Positions 19,293 through 28,021 of a DNA stretch of 64,000 nt are shown here, one piece after another. The position numbers were made by a program, and so were the translations under genes. The notes under the pieces are model-generated. The model was not told the DNA's origin. It saw only the letters and a list, made by a program, of their open reading frames with translations, and ran no database searches. Numbering within the stretch: the stretch's first letter is position 1; the number at the start of each line of letters is the position of its first letter. The stretch is from positions 3,534,001-3,598,000 of the forward strand of contig CP170502.1 of NCBI GenBank assembly GCA_047947185.1, read 5' to 3'. The stretch is from JANQJA01 sp047947185 (lineage in GTDB: Bacteria; Pseudomonadota; Gammaproteobacteria; Pseudomonadales; Azotimanducaceae).

Positions 19293-19305
19293 TGTAGAGA
19301 TTACA
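19293..19305. promoter_or_regulatory. Palindromic operator 2, TGTA-N5-TACA (TetR site candidate)
   Basis: TGTAGAGATTACA repeats the half-sites and spacer length of operator 1, 26 bases further on. Two matching sites in a 60-base divergent promoter region point to cooperative or two-promoter control by the adjacent TetR protein. Confidence 0.65.
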
Positions 19306-19361
19306 CATTTTGTTCAAAATTGCACTACTATTTGATTCGGATCATTGAACAGGAAGAGGAT

Positions 19362-20039
19362 TTGAAATCGGAAAATCGTCAGGATCGTTGGCATGTCACC
19401 CAGGAAATCTGCCTCAACGCTGCCAGGGACCTGCTGGCAGAAAGTGGCTTTGAGAACACGACAATGGGTGATATTGCGTCACGTGCAGGGGTGCATATCC
19501 AGACCTTGTACCGCCACTTTCCCACCAAGAACGCGTTGGTTTCCACGCTTTACCAGCAGGAGTTCAGGGCCGCATTGGAAGCGCGCGAAGTCGATGTGCT
19601 GGCCTTCTGGCATGACTGGATTCATCGTACCGCGGCCCTGTTGGACCAGAAGGAAATGCCTCAGGAAAAGGGCGGCAGCGACGCACTGCACCACCGAACC
19701 GGGCTTCCGCTTGAGTACGCACTGGAGTATATCGAACTGCTTGCCGAATCTGTTGCGGAGGATTTTGGCCTGGATCTCGAGTGCAGCGTGGTGCCGACCC
19801 TGGTGGCGAACATGATCTGGGGTGCAAATGTGCATGCGATCAAGCTGTCCCCCAATGGGCAGCGCCTGGAAGTCTCCATGCGGGTGCTGGACGAGACCAA
19901 CGAAATTGCCCGTGGCGTCATCTCTGCAGCCGGGGGCAAGTCGCGATGGTCACGTCGTCGGGTAGCCGGGCGAAAAACGCAGAAAACCAAAACGGTGAAA
20001 GCCAAAGCAAGCAAGAAGCCAGGTGCCGGCAAGCCATAA
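19362..20039 (+). CDS. TetR-family transcriptional regulator with a basic C-terminal tail
   Basis: About 225 residues. The N-terminal helix-turn-helix is clear (FENTTMGDIASRAGVHIQTLYRHFPTKNALV, quoted only in part here: DIASRAGVHIQTLYRHF). No ATG is available. I chose the TTG at 19362, which has AGGAAG five bases upstream; an earlier TTG at 19320 has no ribosome site and lies against the operators. The last 25 residues are lysine-rich (KTKTVKAKASKKPG), unusual for TetR and possibly extra DNA contact. The stop overlaps the yejB start (TAATG). It likely controls both yejBEFA and the divergent receptor-phyH operon. Confidence 0.88.
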   Translation: MKSENRQDRWHVTQEICLNAARDLLAESGFENTTMGDIASRAGVHIQTLYRHFPTKNALVSTLYQQEFRAALEAREVDVLAFWHDWIHRTAALLDQKEMPQEKGGSDALHHRTGLPLEYALEYIELLAESVAEDFGLDLECSVVPTLVANMIWGANVHAIKLSPNGQRLEVSMRVLDETNEIARGVISAAGGKSRWSRRRVAGRKTQKTKTVKAKASKKPGAGKP

Positions 20040-21127
20040 TGAGCGGATACGTCCTGAAGCGCCTGTTGCTGATTGTGCCCACGCTGGTGGGCATTATCAC
20101 CGTCAATTTTTTTATCGTACAGCTGGCGCCGGGTGGACCAGTGGATCAGATCATCGCCCAGATGACCGGCAACGCTGTTGATGCCGCGGCGCGCATCGGT
20201 GGCGAGGCGGCGCCGGTATCAGCGGGTGCCGCGGAAGCGGGTACCCAGTATCCCGGCGCCCAGGGCATTGATCCGCAGCTGATTGCTGAACTCGAGGCAC
20301 AGTTTGGGTTCGACCGGCCACTGCATGAGCGTTACTTCAAGTTATTGTGGGATTACCTGCGATTCGACCTCGGCAGGAGTTACTTTCAGGACCGGGCAGT
20401 GAGCGACCTGATACTTGAGCGTTTTCCGGTATCAATCTCGCTGGGCCTCTGGTCGATGTTGCTGACCTATCTCATCTCCATACCCCTGGGTATTGCCAAG
20501 GCAGTGCGGGACGGGTCACGTTTCGATGCCTGGACCAGCGGTGCCATCTTCGTTGGCTACGCAACCCCGGGGTTCCTGTTTGCCATATTTCTCATTGTGC
20601 TCTTTGCCGGGGGCAAATTCTGGGACCTGTTTCCGCTACGGGGGCTCACCTCCGACAATTTTGCTGAACTCAGTACCCTCGGCAAAATTGGCGATTACTT
20701 CTGGCACCTGGTGCTGCCTGTTACGGCGCTGACGATTGGCAGTTTTGCCACCCTGACGATGCTCACCAAAAATTCTTTCCTGGATGAAATCAGCAAGCAG
20801 TACGTGTTGACGGCCAAGGCCAAGGGTATTCGACGCAACCAGGTGCTCTACCGCCACGTGTTTCGTAACGCAATGTTGATCGTGATCGCTGGATTCCCCG
20901 CAGCCCTGATTGGTGTGTTGTTTACCGGTGCCCTGCTCATCGAGGTGATCTTTTCCCTTCAAGGTATGGGGCTGCTGGGTTTTGAAGCAACCCTGACACG
21001 GGATTACCCTGTCATGTTCGGAACTCTCTATGTGTTTACCCTGGTCGGCCTGCTGCTGCACCTGATTGGTGATATCACCTACACCCTCGTCGACCCACGT
21101 ATCGACTTCGAGACAAGGGAGACCTGA
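20039..21127 (+). CDS. yejB: YejB-like ABC importer permease
   Basis: Inner-membrane permease, 362 residues. It has the YejB layout: an N-terminal helix (YVLKRLLLIVPTLVGIITVN), an extended periplasmic loop rich in Ala and Gly, then LLWDYLRFDLGRSYFQD and five further helices. The EAA loop contains LTAKAKGIRRNQVLYRHVF. E. coli YejABEF imports microcin C-type peptides and peptidoglycan peptides. The ATG at 20039 overlaps the TetR stop; an open frame back to 19781 is only a shadow of the regulator. A dead homologue lies at 26282-26776. Confidence 0.93.
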   Translation: MSGYVLKRLLLIVPTLVGIITVNFFIVQLAPGGPVDQIIAQMTGNAVDAAARIGGEAAPVSAGAAEAGTQYPGAQGIDPQLIAELEAQFGFDRPLHERYFKLLWDYLRFDLGRSYFQDRAVSDLILERFPVSISLGLWSMLLTYLISIPLGIAKAVRDGSRFDAWTSGAIFVGYATPGFLFAIFLIVLFAGGKFWDLFPLRGLTSDNFAELSTLGKIGDYFWHLVLPVTALTIGSFATLTMLTKNSFLDEISKQYVLTAKAKGIRRNQVLYRHVFRNAMLIVIAGFPAALIGVLFTGALLIEVIFSLQGMGLLGFEATLTRDYPVMFGTLYVFTLVGLLLHLIGDITYTLVDPRIDFETRET

Positions 21128-22191
21128 TGCTGACGAGGTTCGAAGAGCGCCTCACGCCGCTCACACGCCGACGGCTTGCCAACTTCCGGGCGAATCGACG
21201 CGGCTACCGGTCTCTGCAGATATTTTTATGTTTGCTGGTGCTCTCACTCTTTGCCGAGCTGATCGCCAATGATCGACCGCTGGTCATGAGCTACGACGGC
21301 AGTCTCTATTTTCCAGTGGTCTTCGAATACTTTGAAACCGAGTTTGATGGTGACTTCGAGGTGGAGGCCGAGTACAGGGATCCTTATGTGCAGGGATTAA
21401 TTGAAGAGAACGGCTGGATGTTGTGGCCGCCGCTACCCTATCGGTACGACACGATTGATACCCACATCCCGCAGGCAGCACCCTCACCACCCTCGCTGCG
21501 ACATCCGCTCGGCACCGATGACGTGGGCCGTGACGTATTGGCGCGCATCATCTATGGCTTTCGCCTGTCCGTGTTGTTTGGGTTGGCGCTAACGCTCATC
21601 AGCGCGGTGATTGGTGTTTCAGTTGGCGCGGTGCAGGGTTATTTCGGCGGCATCATCGATCTGCTCGGACAGCGCCTGGTTGAAATCTGGGCCGGACTAC
21701 CCGTGCTGTTCCTGCTCATCATCCTTTCCAGCCTGGTGGAGCCGGGTGCGTTGACGCTGCTTGGCCTGTTGCTGCTGTTCCAGTGGCTGGCGCTTGTGGC
21801 TGTAGTCCGCGCCGAGTTCCTGCGGACCCGCAACTTTGATTATGTTCGAGCATCCCGCGCCCTTGGTGCATCGGACCTGGCGATCATACGCCAGGATGTG
21901 TTGCCGAACGCCATGGTAGCAACGCTGACCTTTGTACCCTTCCTGCTGAACGGGTCCATCACTGTCCTCACTTCGCTCGATTTCCTGGGCTTCGGCCTGC
22001 CCGCCGGATCACCCTCGTTAGGTGAACTGCTTGCCCAGGGTAAAGCCAACCTGCATGCGCCATGGCTTGGGCTCTCCGGGTTTTTCACCCTGCTGGTGAT
22101 GCTGAGTCTGCTCATTTTCATCGGCGAAGCTGTTCGCGATGCTTTTGATCCGCGTCGCTCCACGGCTGCCGTACAGCGAGTTGGCATATGA
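21127..22191 (+). CDS. yejE: YejE-like ABC importer permease
   Basis: 354-residue inner-membrane permease. The N-terminal LTRRRLANFRANRRGYRSL, then a helix and a large acidic periplasmic segment (residues 60-110, with MLWPPLPYRYDTID), are diagnostic of YejE. The OppC-type motif HPLGTDDVGRDVLARIIYG follows, with the EAA loop near residue 240 (ASRALGASDLAIIRQDVLP). It starts immediately after yejB and overlaps yejF by four bases. Confidence 0.94.
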   Translation: MLTRFEERLTPLTRRRLANFRANRRGYRSLQIFLCLLVLSLFAELIANDRPLVMSYDGSLYFPVVFEYFETEFDGDFEVEAEYRDPYVQGLIEENGWMLWPPLPYRYDTIDTHIPQAAPSPPSLRHPLGTDDVGRDVLARIIYGFRLSVLFGLALTLISAVIGVSVGAVQGYFGGIIDLLGQRLVEIWAGLPVLFLLIILSSLVEPGALTLLGLLLLFQWLALVAVVRAEFLRTRNFDYVRASRALGASDLAIIRQDVLPNAMVATLTFVPFLLNGSITVLTSLDFLGFGLPAGSPSLGELLAQGKANLHAPWLGLSGFFTLLVMLSLLIFIGEAVRDAFDPRRSTAAVQRVGI

Positions 22192-23795
22192 CCGAGCGAA
22201 TTCTCGACATCGAGAACCTGTCTGTCGCCTTTCACGACCAACCGGTGGTGCAGGGTGTGGACCTGCACGTCGACCGGGGTGAAACCGTTGCGCTGGTAGG
22301 AGAATCCGGTTCCGGCAAATCCGTCACAGCCCTGTCTATCCTGCAGCTGCTGCCTTATCCCCAGGCAAGCCATCCCATGGGGTCGATACTGTTGGATGGC
22401 TATCAGACGGTTGGAATGGATGAAGACAGGCTGACAGCGCTGCGTGGTAATCGCGCCAGCATGATTTTCCAGGAACCGATGACCTCCCTGAATCCGCTCC
22501 ATACCATTGAGCGCCAGGTAGGTGAGGTGCTTTTTGTTCACCAGGACATGGACCGGAAGCGGGTCCGGGAACGTACGCTTGAACTGCTGCATCTTGTGGG
22601 TCTGCCAAAACCGGAGGAGCGATTGCGGGCATTTCCACACGAGCTTTCCGGCGGCCAGAGACAGCGCGTGATGATTGCCATGGCCCTGGCCAACGAGCCC
22701 GATTTGCTGATTGCTGACGAGCCCACAACGGCGCTCGACGTAACCATTCAGGCGCAGATACTTACATTGCTCAATGACCTGCAATCACGCCTTGGGATGG
22801 CCCTGCTTCTCATCACTCACGACCTGGGGATAGTACGCAAGCTCGCGGACAGAATTTACGTGATGAACGGCGGAACTATCGTTGAAACGGGTGAGTGCAC
22901 CAACCTGTTTGATTCGCCGCAACACCCCTACACCCGACAACTTATCGATGCTGAACCTAGCGGACAACCGGTACCGGTTAACCCGGATGCGCCGCCACTA
23001 ATGGAAGGTCGCAACCTCAGGGTGCAGTTTGAGCTCTCCCGTGGATTCCTGACACCCAGGCAGGTTCTGAAGGCGGTCGACGACATCAGTCTGACGGTAC
23101 GTGTTGGTCAAACCGTGGGTCTGGTGGGCGAGTCCGGATCAGGTAAAACCACGCTCGGGCTCGCGCTGCTGCGCCTGCTCGGGAGCAAGGGCAGTATTGT
23201 ATTTGACGGCATTGATCTGCAGGGAATGAAATCGAAGGCGCTCAAACCCTATCGGCAGATGTTGCAGGTGGTCTTCCAGGACCCCTTCAGTTCCCTGTCG
23301 CCCCGTCGTTCGGTTCGACAGATTGTGGCCCAGGGACTGCAGATTCATGAACCTGGATTGACGGCGGCGGAGCAGGAGGAAAGGGTCAATCAGGCCCTGA
23401 CCGACGTCGGGCTTGATCCGGCGGACAAAGACCGGTACCCCCACGAGTTTTCCGGTGGCCAGCGTCAGCGGATCGCCATTGCGCGCGCTGTAGTTCTGCG
23501 GCCGCGCCTTATTGTGCTGGACGAGCCGACATCTGCGCTTGACCGCTCCGTGCAGGCCCAGATAGTTCATCTCCTGAGAGACCTGCAGACGCGGTACGAC
23601 CTCTCCTATCTTTTCGTCAGTCACGATCTACGCGTGGTTCGGGCGCTCGCGCATCACCTGATCGTGATGAAAGATGGCCGGATCGTTGAACAGGGTGATG
23701 CGGCACAAATTTTCGCGGCGCCGAAACACGAATATACCCGGGCCCTGCTGTCTGCATCCCTGGACATAGAGGTGGTGGGCAATGGCGTATCGTAG
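22188..23795 (+). CDS. yejF: YejF-like fused double ATPase
   Basis: 535-residue ATPase with two complete ABC domains in one chain, as in YejF. Domain 1 (about 1-260): Walker A GESGSGKS, signature LSGGQRQRV, Walker B LLIADEPTTALD. Domain 2 (about 270-535): Walker A GESGSGKT, signature FSGGQRQRI, Walker B LIVLDEPTSALD. It energises the YejB/YejE channel. It overlaps yejE by four bases and yejA by fourteen. Confidence 0.95.
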   Translation: MTERILDIENLSVAFHDQPVVQGVDLHVDRGETVALVGESGSGKSVTALSILQLLPYPQASHPMGSILLDGYQTVGMDEDRLTALRGNRASMIFQEPMTSLNPLHTIERQVGEVLFVHQDMDRKRVRERTLELLHLVGLPKPEERLRAFPHELSGGQRQRVMIAMALANEPDLLIADEPTTALDVTIQAQILTLLNDLQSRLGMALLLITHDLGIVRKLADRIYVMNGGTIVETGECTNLFDSPQHPYTRQLIDAEPSGQPVPVNPDAPPLMEGRNLRVQFELSRGFLTPRQVLKAVDDISLTVRVGQTVGLVGESGSGKTTLGLALLRLLGSKGSIVFDGIDLQGMKSKALKPYRQMLQVVFQDPFSSLSPRRSVRQIVAQGLQIHEPGLTAAEQEERVNQALTDVGLDPADKDRYPHEFSGGQRQRIAIARAVVLRPRLIVLDEPTSALDRSVQAQIVHLLRDLQTRYDLSYLFVSHDLRVVRALAHHLIVMKDGRIVEQGDAAQIFAAPKHEYTRALLSASLDIEVVGNGVS

Positions 23796-25617
23796 CGGGT
23801 TGTTGTTGTGGGGACTTATTCTCAGCCTCTCGGCCACGGCGGAGATGGGTCCCTGGAGACACGGCATCTCGATGTTCGACAACTTCAAGTATGGCCCGGA
23901 ATTCCTGCATTTCGAGTACGCCAACCCGGACGCACCCAAGGGGGGGCGGATTGTCCTGAGCACAGGACTCAACTTCACGAGTTTCACACCCTTCCTGCCT
24001 CGCGGTATGTATGCGCCAGGCATTCTCTCTCCTGGTGTGTTGTACGACGGCCTCTTCGTCCGTGCCAACGATGAACCCTATACGATCTATGGCAATCTCG
24101 CCAAAGAGGTTCGATTTGAGGACGATCTCAGCCGCGTTCATATCAGGCTACGGGAGAATGCCTATTGGCACGATGGCGAGCCAATCACCGCCCGGGACGT
24201 AAAGTTTTCCTTCGACCACGTCCTCGCGCATGCGGCGTCAGGCGTGCGTGCAGCACTCTCTGCCATCGAATCAGTCGAGATCCTTGGCGATTATGAACTG
24301 ATGTTCCACTTTCGGCAGCAAGTTGGCCTGAACATCAATGCATTTGCCAGCCCGATGACCTACGTGAATATCCTGCCCGAACACTACTGGCGCAGCCGGG
24401 ATCTGTCAGAGGTCACGCTGGAACCACCACTTGGCAGCGGCCCCTACCGGATTGCCGACTTTGAGCAGGGAAGATTCATCCTTTGGGAGCGGGTAGAAAA
24501 CTACTGGGGGCGTGATCTGCCTGTGCATCGTGGACGCCACAACTTTCAGCAGGTGCGCTACGATCTGTACCGTGATGCCACGGTTGCGCGCGAGGCGTTC
24601 CTGAAAGGTTTGCTGGACCTGAGGGTTGAGGGTGATCCCTACTTGTGGCGTACCGCTTATGATGTGCCGGCGCATGACGCTGGCTGGCTGGTAAAACAAC
24701 AGCACAATGCGAAGATGAGCGCCGGGTTCCAGAGTGCCCTCGTGTTCAACACCCGACGCGAAAAGCTGGCTGACGTCCGGGTACGTGAGGCGCTGATGCG
24801 GGCTTTCGACTTCGAATGGACCAATCGCGTAGTCTACGACAGCTTTTACAAACGGGCTGACAGCTTTTTCGACGATACTGTTCTTGAGGCGCAGGGGCTG
24901 CCCGAGGGTGATGAACTGGTGCTGCTCGAAAAGTTCCGTGACGAACTTCCAGACAAGCTTTTTACAGAGCCATTTCGGCTGCCCAGGTCCACGGGGGAAG
25001 GGCGCAACCGTGAGGAACTGTTGGCAGCCAAACGGCTCTTTGAAGCGGCTGGTTGGACGCTTCAGGATGGCGTAATGCGCAACAAGGCAGGTGAGGCTTT
25101 TACCCTGGAGTTCCTGAGCGACTCCACCAATGAAAAGCGCACCTTGCTCCCCTACATGAATCAGTTGAGGCGCCTTGGCATCAACAGCAACATTCGCCTG
25201 GTGGAATCGTCGCAGTACGTCAACCGGCTGCGCTACTTTGATTTCGACGCGCTACTGACGGGTGTGCCTTATGGCTTTCCTCCTGGCATTGAGATCAAGG
25301 CCTATTTCCTTTCCAGTGTTGTGAATTTGCCTAACTCCGCGAACCTTGCCGGCATCGTGAGCCCGGCGGTAGATGCGTTTGTTACGGCGATACTTGACGC
25401 CCGCACCCTGGAGCAACTGACCGCCGCGGCGCGGGCGCTGGATCGTACATTGCTATGGGGCCACTACCTGATACCGATTCTGAGTCCCCAGCAACCACGC
25501 GTGGTGTACTGGAACAAGTTTGGCAGACCGGATATTGACGCCGCATACGCCACCGACTTCCCGTCGAGCTGGTGGTGGGACGGCGACCGCGCCGCCCGCA
25601 TTCACCTGGAGAATTAG
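23782..25617 (+). CDS. yejA: YejA-like periplasmic binding protein
   Basis: 611-residue family 5 solute-binding protein with a short signal peptide (LLLWGLILSLSATAEM). The start of the mature protein (HGISMFDNFKYGPEF, then YANPDAPKGG) is typical of YejA, as are the tyrosine/tryptophan-rich segments late in the chain. Here yejA is last in the operon (order B-E-F-A), whereas E. coli has A-B-E-F. With the divergent TonB receptor this gives a route from outer membrane to cytosol, probably for a peptide-like or modified ligand. Confidence 0.93.
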   Translation: MAYRSGLLLWGLILSLSATAEMGPWRHGISMFDNFKYGPEFLHFEYANPDAPKGGRIVLSTGLNFTSFTPFLPRGMYAPGILSPGVLYDGLFVRANDEPYTIYGNLAKEVRFEDDLSRVHIRLRENAYWHDGEPITARDVKFSFDHVLAHAASGVRAALSAIESVEILGDYELMFHFRQQVGLNINAFASPMTYVNILPEHYWRSRDLSEVTLEPPLGSGPYRIADFEQGRFILWERVENYWGRDLPVHRGRHNFQQVRYDLYRDATVAREAFLKGLLDLRVEGDPYLWRTAYDVPAHDAGWLVKQQHNAKMSAGFQSALVFNTRREKLADVRVREALMRAFDFEWTNRVVYDSFYKRADSFFDDTVLEAQGLPEGDELVLLEKFRDELPDKLFTEPFRLPRSTGEGRNREELLAAKRLFEAAGWTLQDGVMRNKAGEAFTLEFLSDSTNEKRTLLPYMNQLRRLGINSNIRLVESSQYVNRLRYFDFDALLTGVPYGFPPGIEIKAYFLSSVVNLPNSANLAGIVSPAVDAFVTAILDARTLEQLTAAARALDRTLLWGHYLIPILSPQQPRVVYWNKFGRPDIDAAYATDFPSSWWWDGDRAARIHLEN

Positions 25618-25726
25618 CTCGCACGTTCCACGGGCCAATAGACTCAACAGGATGAGCCTACCGGATTGTGCCCAAGGTCTGATCATTTCCGTCAGATCAT
25701 GGATTCCTTCTTGCGGAGCGGAACGC

Positions 25727-25914
25727 CACAGAGTGCATGGGGCTTTATGCCATTCTTCGCCGGGTCAGTCGCCTGCAGCTTGATTCTGACACCACTGTTT
25801 AACAGATTAGGGGGTAGCATTATCCTGGCGATGATTTTCCATTTCCAGATGAATAATCGCCTGTGGCCTGATACGCAGCCATTTGACAGTTTTGCTTCGT
25901 TGTGGCTGCTGTAG
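25727..25914 (+). pseudogene. C-terminal fragment of a CPBP/CAAX-protease-like membrane protein
   Basis: The frame ending at 25914 reads FFAGSVACSLILTPLFNRLG, then GSIILAMIFHFQMNN. This resembles the last helices of CPBP-family intramembrane proteases (LFNRTGGSLLLAILFH-like). The N-terminal two thirds, including the EExxxR motif, are absent. Upstream sequence to the yejA stop shows no continuation, so I read it as a stranded fragment. Confidence 0.55.
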
Positions 25915-25991
25915 TCATCGTCTGGCTTAATCGATCATCCATGTTCACGTCGGCAGGCAGTGTCACTGCTGTACCGCCATAAGTGAGCCAA

Positions 25992-26265
25992 TTACCCGGC
26001 GGGGACGCGCATGAAGTCAATCAGAGCGGTGTAGTCGTCATCGGAGTAGTTGAAACACAATCCCTTCGCCGGCATGAACCGATAGCCGTACTTGGTGGAT
26101 TGCAAGAGGCCCGCAGGACCACGTTCGCTGAGTCGCGGCGCCCAGACTTCCTGATGGCCCGTCATCGGCGCGCCCGCACCGGATACCGCGTCGCAGTTTC
26201 GATATGACCGGGTGTAGATGCGCGCCAGCCGTTCGCCAGCGGGCTTCGCAGAGATCGCACAGGCC
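25992..26265 (-). pseudogene. Cytochrome c5-like relic without a heme motif
   Basis: The frame includes GAGAPMTGHQEVWAPRLSER, MPAKG and DDDYTALIDFM, matching the layout of small class I cytochrome c5 proteins (GAPKxGD, WxPR, MPAKGG, LSD, AVxYM). The heme-binding CxxCH is lost: the expected position reads NCDAVS. No signal peptide precedes it; the upstream frame runs into the yejB relic. It is a remnant, not a working cytochrome. Confidence 0.55.
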
Positions 26266-26281
26266 ATCTGCGCGTCAGATG

Positions 26282-26776
26282 TTAGGGCGGTGTTAGCGTT
26301 GGCAGGGCTGCGCGCACCTCCTTGGCAACCCCCAACGGAATCGCAATGAGGTAAGTCAGTAGCATCGACCAAAGGCCCAGGGAAATCGACATAGGAAAAC
26401 GCTCGATGATCAGGTCCACCACGCGCCGGTTCTGATAATAGCTTTCGCCGGGGTCAAACCGCAGGTAATCCCACAATAGCTTGAAGTAGCGTTCGTGCGC
26501 CGGCTTGTCGACCCCGAACTATTTTTCCAGCTAGGCCATCATCTTCGGATCAGTACCTTCCGCACCAGGGTATTGCGCATTTGATGATGAAAAGTGAACC
26601 TTAACGGCCGCGCCCGCAATGCGCGACGTCACGGAAGTGGCCTCACTACTGATCTGCGCAATCATCTGCTCCACCGGCCTACCCGGCGCCAATTACGCAA
26701 TAAAAAAACTGACGTTGATGATGCCGAGCAGGGTCGGCACGATCAGTAACAGTCGTTTGATGACGTCTAAGAGCAA
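26282..26776 (-). pseudogene. Dead yejB paralogue (N-terminal half, three nonsense codons)
   Basis: Read leftward from a TTG at 26776 with AGGA upstream, the frame gives DVIKRLLLIVPTLLGI, then LAPGRPVEQMIAQI, then LLWDYLRFDPGESYYQN and FPMSISLGLWSMLLTYLIAI. This aligns end to end with YejB encoded at 20039. In-frame stops replace a Gln after FFIA, a Glu in the ELEAQF region and a Gln two codons later. The C-terminal half is missing. It sits directly after the aldo/keto reductase gene, as if it once continued that operon. Confidence 0.85.
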
Positions 26777-26808
26777 TTGTTTCCTGATGGGTGGATTAGC
26801 CAGGCGAA

Positions 26809-27837
26809 CTAGCGTGGATCGGCCTCGGCGTTCCTGGTCACCCTGTATGTGCTCTCCATGTATTGCTTGAAGCCGCGTTCTCCCACAACGCTGTTAAACA
26901 CACTGGAGAGGTCGGCAAGTTCTGCGTCTGAAATTGATATATTGGTCGCTTCGCAGTTGCTCTGCATGTTCCTGATTTTGGTTGTGCCGGGGATCGGCAC
27001 CACGTCGACGCCAAGCTTGTTGCCCTGCGCCCAGAGCCAGGCCAGCGCTAGCTGTGCCGTATGGCAGCCTTTGGATTTTGCCATCACTTCAACCCTGGCG
27101 CGCAGTGCCTTGTTGGCCTCGAACGCGTCTCCCGTCAGCCGGGGGAAGTGTTGCCTCGCGTCGTTCGCCGGCGCGACCATATCGTCGCTGAGAAAACCGC
27201 GGCCGAGCGGCGAGTAGGGAACGATCCCGATGCCCAGTTCCTTGCAGATCGGGACTATGTCCTGTTCCAGGTCCCGGGTGTAGAGGGACCACTCCTGCTG
27301 CACACAGGTGATCGGGTGTACCGCGTGCGCACGGCGGATGACTTCCGGCGAGGCTTCGCTGAGACCAATATGCTTGATCGCGCCTTCCCTGACCAGTTCA
27401 GCCATCGTTGCCACAGTCTCTTCGATGGGTACGTTTTGATCGACCCGATGGAGGTAGTAAACATCAACCGTGTCTGTCTGCAGGCGCTTTAGCGCTGCAT
27501 GGCAGGCGCGCTTCATGTGTTCGCCTTTTGCAGGACCGGTCATCGCCGATCTGCCGCCAAACTTGGTGCCGATTTCTACATTGTCACGCCCGATGGTCGC
27601 GACCGCTTTGCCAAGGATCTCTTCGTTCCACAGCAGTTCTTTGGTGATGGGATGCTCGGCAACGTAAGCCTCCGCCGTGTCAAAGAAGGTGCACCCACTC
27701 TCCACGGCCTTCTGGATGAGTTCAATCGCGTCCTTGTCCGGCATTGGATCACCATAGAACGCGGTGATGCTCATTACCCCCATGCCGCACTGGGAAACAT
27801 TCAGGCCGCTTTGTCCACCAAGTTTTACTCTCTGCAT
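26809..27837 (-). CDS. Aldo/keto reductase
   Basis: 342 residues, AKR13-like. Catalytic residues appear in FFDTAEAYV (Asp, Tyr), IGTKFG (Lys) and YYLHRVD (His). The cofactor segment near the C-terminus is VVPIPGTTKIRNMQSN. I chose the ATG at 27837 (MQRVKLGGQSGLNVSQ); the longer frame adds an unrelated 15-residue start. It lies 184 bases downstream of the Baeyer-Villiger monooxygenase in the same direction and may be the tail of that operon. The yejB relic follows it. Confidence 0.92.
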   Translation of the reverse strand: MQRVKLGGQSGLNVSQCGMGVMSITAFYGDPMPDKDAIELIQKAVESGCTFFDTAEAYVAEHPITKELLWNEEILGKAVATIGRDNVEIGTKFGGRSAMTGPAKGEHMKRACHAALKRLQTDTVDVYYLHRVDQNVPIEETVATMAELVREGAIKHIGLSEASPEVIRRAHAVHPITCVQQEWSLYTRDLEQDIVPICKELGIGIVPYSPLGRGFLSDDMVAPANDARQHFPRLTGDAFEANKALRARVEVMAKSKGCHTAQLALAWLWAQGNKLGVDVVPIPGTTKIRNMQSNCEATNISISDAELADLSSVFNSVVGERGFKQYMESTYRVTRNAEADPR

Positions 27838-28021
27838 GGGTGTACTCTTTTTGGATTGTCGATCGAAAAACACCTCGCACACGCTGAAGCGCCTACCTGT
27901 CTAACCATCTTTGGTACGAAATTTTCCAGAAACTCTCGTGATGCGTTGATCCACGCAGCGCTGCCAAAATCAACTTTCCAGATCACATCAATCTCCTGGC
28001 CGTTTGAAACAGCGAGAATTC

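Noticed and set aside
19781..20038. Extended N-terminus of the YejB-like permease
   Set aside because: The extension is a shadow of the TetR gene; the ATG at 20039 begins with the conserved YejB N-terminal helix and overlaps the TetR stop.
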